Shown here in pieces: positions 35,620-44,348 of a stretch of DNA of 64,000 nt; positions within the stretch are counted from its first letter, which is position 1, and the number at the start of each line of letters is the position of its first letter. The notes beneath the pieces are model-generated. The model did not search any database. It saw only the letters and a program-made list of their open reading frames with translations, and had not been told where the DNA came from. This stretch comes from Paramacrobiotus metropolitanus (taxonomy: Eukaryota > Tardigrada > Eutardigrada > Parachela > Macrobiotidae): NCBI RefSeq assembly GCF_019649055.1, contig NW_026570230.1, positions 1,116,001 to 1,180,000 on the forward strand. The letters are read 5' to 3'. Position numbers and translations under genes: made by a program.

Positions 35620-36094
35620 TGCAGTAGCTGCAAAACCGGAAACAGCTGTGCACTGTACAGCTCACTGCCCTAACATTTAACGACACATGGGCGGTTGCCA
35701 TGGTATCATTTGTTTACATGTTCAACGTGAAGACTTTACATTTTTAAACTGTCATTTTGTGTGTCAAAATCGTTTCCTGTCGAATTATGTGCCAAATTCT
35801 GATTTTAAACAACTGGAGACATCTGATTTAAACCGATTTATTTCTGAACAGCCCAAATCTGTGCTCCAGAGAATGAGTGGTAAGCCATTTCATAGGAAAG
35901 CTGCACATAGCACAGGCTGTAACAATAACGCTAAAGAGCTAATTGTAAACGGAAAACAGGTTCTGTACAGAATTCTATAGACTTGGAGTAAAATGCTCAA
36001 CACTAAAGATAATGCTCCTCCGTAAAACGAAAAATACAGAAGCTAAAATAAAAGGGTACTAAAACAGGGCTGTAATTGCAGGGGAAAATCATCA
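35620..36094. other. Spacer between accessory ORFs D and E
   Basis: No exon recognised. A plus-strand open frame of 97 codons (35687-35980) has no domain and is probably chance. Confidence 0.3.
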
Positions 36095-36943
36095 TTACAC
36101 CGCAGCGCCCATGTTATCGTCGTCGTCATCACGGCGTGGACGGTGGCGTTTGGCGATTGAAGCATCCAGTTTGCCCGGGCCACGCTTCTCCTGTCCTTCA
36201 TGTAACAGACAACGAGTTCGTTGCAATTGCTGCTGCTGTTGGGATGACGAGCGCGGATCCGCTGCATTCAGACGATCGAAATAACGCTGCTCTGCTTCCA
36301 AGCGGTGGTCCTCGTCAATATTGGAAACCAATTCCTCGATATGCTGATTATACGCGTCCACGAGCGTAACAACGGCACCATGATCTCCTGTTTCCCCCGG
36401 AACATAATCCAACGCAGTGAGAAACTCGACAGGATTGCGCACCACGTTGATGCCGTAGTTCCGACGGAGTTCGCAAACAATTTGCCCGATGAGCCATCCC
36501 TGGCGGAAGTCCACACGCAGGTAACGAAGTAAAGCATAGTGGGCATCCTTTGACAAATCCAGCGTATGGACATAGCGATTGTACTTGTCCAGCGTCATTT
36601 CCGATCCATTATGGTAAATCTTGCCGCGAAAACGCAATCGAGTTTCAGGATGCAGCTCCACATAATCTCTGTCCGGATTGTAGGGACAATTAATCAAACC
36701 AGACGGGGGAATGTAACTCTTTCCTCCACGAGCATAGTCATACGGAGACGGACGAAGGCCACAATCCACCATGCGATGGGACCATTCAAATGTTGGTTCA
36801 GGCCATCCAACATGAGGATCGGGATACATTGGCGGCTGAACATCGGGCAGGACATCTGCCAAAACCTGCACCGAATCTTCCGAGGAACTCGTGGTATCCT
36901 CATGCATGAAGGAATGATGTGCTGGCACTTTCGGACGATTCAT
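36095..36943 (-). CDS. Element accessory ORF D: 282-aa protein of unknown function
   Basis: Starts MNRPKVPAHHSFMHEDTTSS. A Ser/acidic N-terminus is followed by a globular-looking core (CPYNPDRDYVELHPETRLRF, DAHYALLRYLRVDFRQGW, IVCELRRNYGINVV) and a C-terminus with poly-Gln (SSSQQQQQLQ), a basic NLS-like cluster (IAKRHRPRRDD) and an acidic end. PYNPD and similar length link it tentatively to ORF B. The poly-Gln and basic/acidic tail suggest a nuclear protein. It is the first cargo gene after integrase and shares its orientation, so it could be translated from a spliced genomic transcript. No family recognised. Confidence 0.6.
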   Translation of the reverse strand: MNRPKVPAHHSFMHEDTTSSSEDSVQVLADVLPDVQPPMYPDPHVGWPEPTFEWSHRMVDCGLRPSPYDYARGGKSYIPPSGLINCPYNPDRDYVELHPETRLRFRGKIYHNGSEMTLDKYNRYVHTLDLSKDAHYALLRYLRVDFRQGWLIGQIVCELRRNYGINVVRNPVEFLTALDYVPGETGDHGAVVTLVDAYNQHIEELVSNIDEDHRLEAEQRYFDRLNAADPRSSSQQQQQLQRTRCLLHEGQEKRGPGKLDASIAKRHRPRRDDDDDNMGAAV

Positions 36944-37346
36944 TATCAGAGATTGTTAGGCGTAAAATCAGTGTAGAAAAGGAGCAAATTCGCACAAGAC
37001 CAAGAGCGAATTAATGAATGACACTGATCTTTGCAGGTAAAAATCGCATTTGCGGCCAGCTAAAAGCAGCTTTTCCACGCAGATGATATGCCGAAGGAGC
37101 AACGAACGCTACTACGTCACTGCGGACTGTCCAATGGCGACTACGCGCACACTTCATCTGTACGTACAGCCAATTTTTGGGAATTTTCCAGACAGCTTTG
37201 ATGCATTGAAGGTAAAATTTCAATCCTTAAAGTTCCAAAATAAAATAAAATAAAATAAATGTACAAATTTACACGGCCGCTTGGCCATTTAATCCAGATT
37301 ACATAAGGTACAAATTCTGCAAAATTTCGCTAAATCAGACTTCATT
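36944..37346 (-). other. Spacer holding the out-of-frame end of the third zinc module
   Basis: Immediately after the integrase ORF stop, another minus-strand frame (about 37355-37270) encodes FFWP, then CRICTLC, then stop. This is the second half of the HHCC-type module whose first half ends the integrase ORF. The frames part at an A6 run near 37370. Confidence 0.5.
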
Positions 37347-39215
37347 TCAGGCCAGAAAAACCGAAGGTTTTTTATACAAGAAATCATATGGCGAAATGGC
37401 ACTGCCATACTTATGAAGTAGCCGACGGTGTACTGATTCGGCTAATATTTTACGCCATTGAAACGGAATCAGAATTTTAGGGATTCTTTTCTGGATATCC
37501 TCTCTTTCGCCGTAATGGCAGATAATGCCTTTTACTTTCAGAACTAGAGGGAGATGCCAGGCCGCGTATGCAGATTCCTCAAGAGTGCAATCTCCATCAA
37601 CAACGGCGTCCCACAACATCATGTCACTGCACTCCATCTGGCGATACCTCCAGAATTCCTGCTTATCAAGAGCGTCATCGGATATTACGCCTTGTGGCCA
37701 GAACTGCTCAATTGGACGTGCCCAAGCCGGAACTGGAAGAATTCTGTCTTCTACAATAGGCAAGGCAGTTTTCGATAGCTGTGACGGCCCAATCTCCATT
37801 GCGTTACAAGTAATTAGCGGAGTATCACTGGCCACCGGGGCAACTAGTTCAGACTGGCCCCCTCCCGGCTGGGATACATTCAGAATAGCCGGTTCTCTAT
37901 CATTTGTGGCCATGCGCTTTTTAGCATCAGCCGACGGGTCTCTCTTACGCTTTTTGTCGTTCATCTGATTAATAAATCTCTCCACAGGTTTCACCACACG
38001 CCCGGAGCGGGTTTTAAGCAGTGGAACCGCTTCCATCTGGTTATCGAGATATTCAGCGTACTCAGCATCAAGGCGCGACGATGCTGAGTCCACGGATGGA
38101 ACCACCGGTGGCGGCGCGGGCGCCTCAACTAATTCATCGGGGCACTCCTTCTCCACACAGTCAAGCAACTTCGGTAAGTGCTCATCCTGTAAAATAGTAT
38201 CAACGTCGCGGAAATTATACGGCTTTAAACGGCTGACATGTACAGTGTCAGTTTTGACATTTCCGCGCCGGTTACCTTTTACTACATAATGTACCGGCCC
38301 TGACTGACGCACAATTTCCCATCCAGCAGTCCAACGGGGCATAAGGGATGGATTTTTCCCCACTTTCCGATGAAGTACGTACACCAAAACCTGATCACCG
38401 GCTTTATACGAGGTATGGGATATATTGGCATCATATCTAATTTTATCTTTAAGCTTATGGCGAAACTCTTCTGCATTCACTAAATCCAAGGCCTCACCAA
38501 GGCCGCGTTGCATCTGCTGTACATGTACATGGGCGGGAATCACAAAATCCTCTTCCAACGGCAGGAAGTTATTTATCGGTAAGCGCATCTCAGTGCCATG
38601 CATCATGAAGAACGGTGAACGGCCCGTTCGCTCCACAACCTTACTGTTAAATGCCGCACAAAGTGCTGGGAGGAATATGTCCCAGTCACTTTGCTGCTCA
38701 TTCACATACTTGGCTAGCGCCTTTTTGATTTCCCCTTCGCGTTTTTCAACCAGACCGTTACCCTGCTGGTGGCCTGACGCCGTCGGTGCGTGAGCAACAC
38801 CAGCGAGAGCGAGAAGCTCCCGAAACATCTCAGACATGAAATTACTGCCGCGGTCTGAGGTAATGTGTACCGGCATGCCAAAGACCGTGAGAATACGACG
38901 ATAAAAGAACAACGCCAGAGTGGCGGCATCATTTCTCTCGACCGCCTCAGCCACAATGTATTTGCTCCCGTAATCTACTGCAATAATTATGTTTTTGTTT
39001 CCAGATTCCGTCGTTGGGAGGGCCGGAGCAACATCAATTGCCCAAACTAACCGAGGAGGAACGGTCGGGTTTGACTGGAGAGCGCCGGCCGGTGCCGTAA
39101 GAGGATTTTGTGCAAGGCACGCCGGGCAAGAAGCGCAATAACTTTTAACAGACTCGAACATACGGGGCCAATAAAAATATTTATACATCCTCTTATAGGT
39201 GGCCAGGACGCCCAA
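37347..39215 (-). CDS. Integrase ORF of the element (622 aa as read)
   Basis: The zinc-binding CASCPAC (about residues 27-33) belongs to the H2C2 domain. Its His part (NHDSPLAAHLG) lies just upstream of the first ATG in the same frame, behind a TAG. The catalytic core has Asp in WAIDVAP (about 63), Asp in SDRGSNF (about 122) and Glu in NGLVEKREG, with exactly 35 residues between the last two (DD35E). The following GDQVLVYV...WTAGWEIVRQSGPVHYVV region is the usual C-terminal SH3-like DNA-binding part. Beyond it the protein extends further with an FW-Q-C motif and IPFQWRKIL...HRRLLHKYG, a truncated extra H2C2 module. It integrates element cDNA in the nucleus. Confidence 0.9.
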   Translation of the reverse strand: MGVLATYKRMYKYFYWPRMFESVKSYCASCPACLAQNPLTAPAGALQSNPTVPPRLVWAIDVAPALPTTESGNKNIIIAVDYGSKYIVAEAVERNDAATLALFFYRRILTVFGMPVHITSDRGSNFMSEMFRELLALAGVAHAPTASGHQQGNGLVEKREGEIKKALAKYVNEQQSDWDIFLPALCAAFNSKVVERTGRSPFFMMHGTEMRLPINNFLPLEEDFVIPAHVHVQQMQRGLGEALDLVNAEEFRHKLKDKIRYDANISHTSYKAGDQVLVYVLHRKVGKNPSLMPRWTAGWEIVRQSGPVHYVVKGNRRGNVKTDTVHVSRLKPYNFRDVDTILQDEHLPKLLDCVEKECPDELVEAPAPPPVVPSVDSASSRLDAEYAEYLDNQMEAVPLLKTRSGRVVKPVERFINQMNDKKRKRDPSADAKKRMATNDREPAILNVSQPGGGQSELVAPVASDTPLITCNAMEIGPSQLSKTALPIVEDRILPVPAWARPIEQFWPQGVISDDALDKQEFWRYRQMECSDMMLWDAVVDGDCTLEESAYAAWHLPLVLKVKGIICHYGEREDIQKRIPKILIPFQWRKILAESVHRRLLHKYGSAISPYDFLYKKPSVFLA

Positions 39216-39314
39216 GTGTGCTGCTAACGGGGAATCATGGTTATCCTGAAGGAGCTAAGCCGCCAGTGAACAGGTACATACATGCAGTAATAGATCTTCC
39301 GGTTTAACTCGAAC

Positions 39315-41597
39315 TTATAATAAACAACGCCCTGTTTCACGGCAAATTTGTTTAGATGTAATTTCTCGTGGTCTGACATTTTTTTCCTTTTTATTCTCTA
39401 GGAGCAGTCGCCATCGGACAATCCTCGCGTCTCGAGACTGCTCTTCAGCCCAGTATGAAGCCTTATCGTCAGTAATGAGCTTCTGCACTTTGTCTGCATC
39501 AAAAGCCTTCATATCTTCTTCAGAAATGGCTTTAACTTCGGCCGACATCATCTCGAAACGGATATCCACGTAGTCTCGTTCCAGGATAGCGAAACAACAC
39601 TCGATCATCGCGGCATCACCGGCGAAAGGGTAAGTTTGCCGATAGTCAAACTCGATATCCGAGTCGTCGGAGTCGGGTTCCGGTTGCTCTCCTGGATTTC
39701 TGCTTAACGCGTCAGCAATAACGTTCTCTTTACCGGGAATATGTACCGGTTTAGTGTTAAATTGTTGGATATACAACGCCCAGCGCCCGAGGCGGCCAGC
39801 GGCATCACGCATATTATTTAGGAAGACCAAAGCTTGGTGATCAGTTTGTACTTCGAACTGATAATCGGAAAGATAGTGTTTCCATTTTTTGAGAGCGCAA
39901 ATAACAGCATAGGCCTCAAGCTCAGTAGGGAAGTAGAGCCTTTTCTGTGTTTCAGTCAACTTGCGGCTTAAATATGCAATAGGACGCCAGTTTGTTGGCA
40001 CGTCCGTCGGTTTATCCTTGGGACATTGCATAAGAACTGCACCCACAGCAATAGTACTGGCATCGACGATAACTCGCGACAAAGCCTCTGGGTCATAACG
40101 GGCCAAGACCGGCGCCGTCACCAAGGCCTCCTTCAATTGTTCCACAGACCTGCACTGATCCGTTCCCCATTCAAAGGTAACTTTTTTAGGAATCAACTTC
40201 TGAAGCGGCTCCGCAATCTCTTGAAAATTTTTAATAAATTGGCGATAATATCCCACCATGCCCAGGAACCGTAATATGTCTTTCTTGTCTTTTATAGGGC
40301 CAAATTCCTTAACCGCCTGGATCTTCTCTGGATCTGTACTTATACCGAACTGATCGACCGTATGACCCAAAAAGGTAATCGAGTTAACAAACAGTTCTGT
40401 TTTTTCAGGGTTAATGGTCCAGCCGCATTCCTGGAGCCGCAAGAAGAGCTCCTGTAGATCCCGCATGTGATCTGCCAGGTTTTTACTGAAGACAATAATG
40501 TCATCAATAAAAACTAACACGTTCCTCCACTTCATATTTGCAAGCGTTAAATCCATGGCGCGCTGGAAAGCCGAAGGCGCGTCCTTCATCCCAAAAGGTA
40601 AGACTTTGTATTGGAATGTGAATTCCTCGCCAACCATTGTTGTTTTGCATCGGTCTTCCGGTTTGATTTTTATTTGCCAAAATCCACTCTTTAAGTCAAT
40701 CTTGCTAAAGACCGTTGCTTTATCAAGGGCATTTAGAATATCGTCAACTCTGGGAAGCGGGTAACTGCTGCCCATTAACCGTTCGTTAAGCTTACGGAAA
40801 TCCACGGTTAAACGCCGGGATTTATCCTTCTTCTTTACGATGCATATGGGACTGCCCCACGCCGAATTTGTTGGCTCAATGATACCGTCTTTAATCATTT
40901 CCTGTGTTTTAGCTTGGAGCCATTTTCGATCCTCGAACGACGTGCGATACGGAGGAGTTCTGACCGGCAAACTCGGACCTGTGTCCACGGAGTGCTCATA
41001 AATGGTACAGCATCCCACAGGACGCGCTTTAGTCGGTAAGACTGATTTTGCCTGATAAAATATAGCTTTTAATTCTTCCTTGCTGGGGCAAATGTCTCCA
41101 ACTTTAATTTTGGCGAAGGTTTCCTCTGTTTCAGGGTCAACAGAGACAGGAGCGGACAACTGCGACTGCATCGCCACACATTCGGTAATTTTTCCCGGCA
41201 CTGGAATGCCCTTGTCATCGCTGGGAACACCACTAATCGCTTCTTGACAACTCTCCTGAAACTCTGGAGAGTCCATCTGGTACACTGCATCTACCAGCGC
41301 GACTTCGCCAAGGTTGGTTTCTTCGTTTAAAACCAGCGGTTTATCAGATACGTTAACGACGCAGACTCGACAATTTCCGTATTCGTTAAGCGTTAAGACG
41401 CCGTCCAGCAATACCGCATTTTTATTTGTTTCTGGAATTTTTCCTTCGTAGAGAAAGGGCTGAGTATATAAATACTCATCCTGGAATTCCATGAATTGCT
41501 CATCGGACATCGACGTCGTAGCGCGGATAATTCCCTGTGAATGGGGTTGGATTATCACCGGGGGAAGCCGGAAATAACTCCATTTTAAAGCAATCAA
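39315..41597 (-). CDS. Reverse transcriptase / RNase H ORF of the element (760 aa as read)
   Basis: RT: GIIEPTNSAWGSPI, DFRKLNERL, FSKIDLKSGFWQI, LPFGMKDAPSAFQRAMD and the catalytic VFIDDIIVFS (about residue 364). RNase H: VIVDAS (about 512), TELEAYAV, TDHQAL (about 588), VIADALSR (about 628). These are Ty3/gypsy hallmarks. It overlaps the upstream protease ORF by 98 nt in the +1 frame, so +1 recoding or a break is needed between them. The frame ends at 39315, but sequence typical of the RT-integrase linker (KFAVKQGVVYYKFEL) continues in another frame. Confidence 0.95.
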   Translation of the reverse strand: MIALKWSYFRLPPVIIQPHSQGIIRATTSMSDEQFMEFQDEYLYTQPFLYEGKIPETNKNAVLLDGVLTLNEYGNCRVCVVNVSDKPLVLNEETNLGEVALVDAVYQMDSPEFQESCQEAISGVPSDDKGIPVPGKITECVAMQSQLSAPVSVDPETEETFAKIKVGDICPSKEELKAIFYQAKSVLPTKARPVGCCTIYEHSVDTGPSLPVRTPPYRTSFEDRKWLQAKTQEMIKDGIIEPTNSAWGSPICIVKKKDKSRRLTVDFRKLNERLMGSSYPLPRVDDILNALDKATVFSKIDLKSGFWQIKIKPEDRCKTTMVGEEFTFQYKVLPFGMKDAPSAFQRAMDLTLANMKWRNVLVFIDDIIVFSKNLADHMRDLQELFLRLQECGWTINPEKTELFVNSITFLGHTVDQFGISTDPEKIQAVKEFGPIKDKKDILRFLGMVGYYRQFIKNFQEIAEPLQKLIPKKVTFEWGTDQCRSVEQLKEALVTAPVLARYDPEALSRVIVDASTIAVGAVLMQCPKDKPTDVPTNWRPIAYLSRKLTETQKRLYFPTELEAYAVICALKKWKHYLSDYQFEVQTDHQALVFLNNMRDAAGRLGRWALYIQQFNTKPVHIPGKENVIADALSRNPGEQPEPDSDDSDIEFDYRQTYPFAGDAAMIECCFAILERDYVDIRFEMMSAEVKAISEEDMKAFDADKVQKLITDDKASYWAEEQSRDARIVRWRLLLENKKEKNVRPREITSKQICRETGRCLL

Positions 41598-44229
41598 TCG
41601 GACCGGGTTCTGGCTCGAAGCGGTAAATATCGTGTTCTACCGAACTAACTTCGACCTGCGCTTGTGCCTGGTTCAGATGGGCGTCCCTGTACGCCAGCTC
41701 GATGACATCCTTCGAATACACGCATGCCGGGATATCCGTGGATTCCCGGACGTCCTGAGACCGTTTGGGCAAATTTTTAGCCACCGGCTGTTGTACTGCC
41801 AGTGCTGGCTGCACTGTCTCAGCTGACATCTGGCTTGCCGCCTCTCTTTCCGCATATTCCCGTCTGATTCTACGGCTGTAACTGGACTTTTTACGCCGAG
41901 GAGAACTCCTTCCCGAACCTTCCGGTGACGGTTCATAATTTCCCACGGTGGGTTGGACTAGACTGACAGCTGCAGATTCACTCAACGCTTTTTGTTTCTG
42001 GATCTCATTCCAGATTTCCCACTGTTCATTCATATTAACATTTGTCGAGACATCATAGGTCGCTCTGACATCCTCTGAAACGAACTCCGACGGCTTCGGC
42101 GGCGGTGAGTTACTAATCATTTGAGAATTTATTTCCCTTTGCTTCTCCGCCTGTTTATCTTCATAGGAGACCGGACACGGGCCGATATTAATGGGCTTCA
42201 TGCTTTCCGCGGGGATAAAGCTACCATTTTCAAATTCACCTGCTGGTGCCGGGTTATCCACGGAAAAGGTAACCTTACGTTTTCCTGTAGCTTTCTGTGC
42301 GGTCAACTGTTCATTTCTTTTAATCGTTTCAAAATGCCGACGGTCATTAATCGAGTTTCGACATACGTCGCAGTTCTTTTCGTACCGTTCAATTTCAATT
42401 ATACAGTCTGGCCAGTAAAATAACTTCACTAAGTACGGATATAACTTTTCATGCCGGCCGTACGCTTGCTTATGGATTAGAATTTCGTGAAAGCAGGCTA
42501 TCAACTTTTGTCGCCATTGATGCGGCACGTAAATTCTCGGGCAAGCACCACTATGATCGGGTACTCTGCACAATATACCTTCGCAGATAATAAACCGATT
42601 AATCTCGTACTTTGTGAAATTCGTATTAGCATGCGACGGCTTTTTGTACATTTTGTACCACATCCGGCTATCAACACACTGCTGCTGAGTTTCGCGCCAA
42701 AACTGTGGATCTCTGAAACGTTGTTCCGATGGAAACAATTGTTTATCCTGTGGCCTATCCATCGGCGTCATCCACTTCTTCAACTCTGGATTCCGTGCCA
42801 TGTAAGACGGATAATCGTGGACCTCATCGACTTCTCTGCGGTCGCGCTCAACAGGTATAACATTAAGCAATTTGTTATCCATGCTAAGACATTCGACCAC
42901 CTTCGCTGATTTCTCCAAAACTCCCATGTATAGATATTTTGCTGCAGGATGCTGTTTCAATACTGCGTCCACAGAAGAAATCTGAATCGGAAGTTGCAGG
43001 GAATCGTCACCCCCACGAACTTGACTAGAGCCGGAATTAGACACTGTACTGACCGATGACGAAGACGAGGTAATCGGGTTGCTTGCCGGTAATGGCTGTA
43101 AAACTTTTTCCTTTTTAAATGGCGGCTGGGAAGACGCCTGTTCTCTCCCCCGCGAACTTGACTGCATACTGTTTACAATTGTTTCACCGCCTCCCCCACG
43201 AACTTGACTTGGTTCTGGGTTTTTCTCTACTTTAATCTCTTGCTTAATTGCAGGACGAACAGGTTCATCCGCGACGGAAGCTGCTCTCGGGAGATATTGA
43301 CGAATCATCTCCTGTACTACACTACGCACAAATTCTTCATCACGCTGATCGGATCCCTTTTTAATCGGGGCTAACTGGACTGGTGTAGTTTCCTTAACTT
43401 CCGTTTTCACCGGGGCATCAGCCACTTTAGTCACTGGTGGTGGCGCGACTGGACGCGGCCACTCCTGCTTAGCCTTTTGTAAGTGAAGAATACAAATTTC
43501 TGGATCAGCCTTTGCTAGAATTAAATGAGCTGACTCATATGGTACAAATTTTGCTTCTTTAGCGACGCCAATGCGCTCTGTCAACATCAACGCAGGGATT
43601 GCAGGGGATGGCTTAACTCCCACAGGAATTAACGGATCAAAATCGTGTGACCTAATGACGTCCGACATCAGGTGAGTTTCGCGGCGAAAGAATGCCGGAG
43701 CGTTAGACTGTCTACGGGAGAGACGCCAAGTCATAGTGTTCATATCTAAAATAAAAGGCTTTGTAGCTAAAAAGTCCAAACCTAAAACAACGTGGTCCCT
43801 ATCGAAAGTGGAACTCACAAGCATTGCGTGCTCAAAAGCCATCCCAAATTCGTGGATTGTAACCACTACTGACAACGGCTCGATCAACTGTCTTCCTTGA
43901 TACGCTGTGTGGACGACTCTGCCTTTAATGTGATCCGGGCAACGATGAATATTTAATTTTAAATCTTTTGCCATTTTTAAAGACATAACGGAAATGCTAG
44001 AACCCGTATCCAGCATAGTCTTCACTTTCTGATAGTTAATGTCGATTACAGAATACCAAGCCTGGGCATCAAGCGTCGGCAACAGACACACATGATCCGC
44101 TAGAGGATACTGCGAAAAGTCCTGGACTTCCATTTTGTTACACTGCGGCGTCGGAGAAGACAAACCAGCAGGTAGGTCCAACTCCATCATATTAATTTGT
44201 TGCTGCGGGTTGTTGTACCTTGCCAACAA
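41500..44229 (-). CDS. Protease ORF with an extra integrase-type zinc module (909 aa from first ATG)
   Basis: The retropepsin active site MLDTGSSISV lies at about residues 72-81, with the flap/second motif VLGLDFL further on. A long Ser/Pro/charged linker follows, then an unexpected module: DPQFWRE (about 506), YVPHQWRQKLIACFHEILIH (about 581) and FYWP...CDVC (about 622). This is the H-H-C-C pattern of integrase_H2C2 domains, here upstream of RT. The frame is open upstream of the ATG to a TAG at 44440-44442 and there encodes the zinc knuckle CFRCHGLHPAAGC (44275-44313), the nucleocapsid finger. The protein is therefore meant to start from a Gag fusion. Confidence 0.88.
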   Translation of the reverse strand: MLARYNNPQQQINMMELDLPAGLSSPTPQCNKMEVQDFSQYPLADHVCLLPTLDAQAWYSVIDINYQKVKTMLDTGSSISVMSLKMAKDLKLNIHRCPDHIKGRVVHTAYQGRQLIEPLSVVVTIHEFGMAFEHAMLVSSTFDRDHVVLGLDFLATKPFILDMNTMTWRLSRRQSNAPAFFRRETHLMSDVIRSHDFDPLIPVGVKPSPAIPALMLTERIGVAKEAKFVPYESAHLILAKADPEICILHLQKAKQEWPRPVAPPPVTKVADAPVKTEVKETTPVQLAPIKKGSDQRDEEFVRSVVQEMIRQYLPRAASVADEPVRPAIKQEIKVEKNPEPSQVRGGGGETIVNSMQSSSRGREQASSQPPFKKEKVLQPLPASNPITSSSSSVSTVSNSGSSQVRGGDDSLQLPIQISSVDAVLKQHPAAKYLYMGVLEKSAKVVECLSMDNKLLNVIPVERDRREVDEVHDYPSYMARNPELKKWMTPMDRPQDKQLFPSEQRFRDPQFWRETQQQCVDSRMWYKMYKKPSHANTNFTKYEINRFIICEGILCRVPDHSGACPRIYVPHQWRQKLIACFHEILIHKQAYGRHEKLYPYLVKLFYWPDCIIEIERYEKNCDVCRNSINDRRHFETIKRNEQLTAQKATGKRKVTFSVDNPAPAGEFENGSFIPAESMKPINIGPCPVSYEDKQAEKQREINSQMISNSPPPKPSEFVSEDVRATYDVSTNVNMNEQWEIWNEIQKQKALSESAAVSLVQPTVGNYEPSPEGSGRSSPRRKKSSYSRRIRREYAEREAASQMSAETVQPALAVQQPVAKNLPKRSQDVRESTDIPACVYSKDVIELAYRDAHLNQAQAQVEVSSVEHDIYRFEPEPGPIDCFKMELFPASPGDNPTPFTGNYPRYDVDVR

Positions 44230-44348
44230 TTCTGCAGACGGTTCATACTGTCGAGGCAGGACAAACTGATTCGTACAGCCTGCAGCCGGATGCAGACCAT
44301 GACAGCGGAAACAAATCTCGACTCCGCGATTTGTTCGCCATTTATCTT

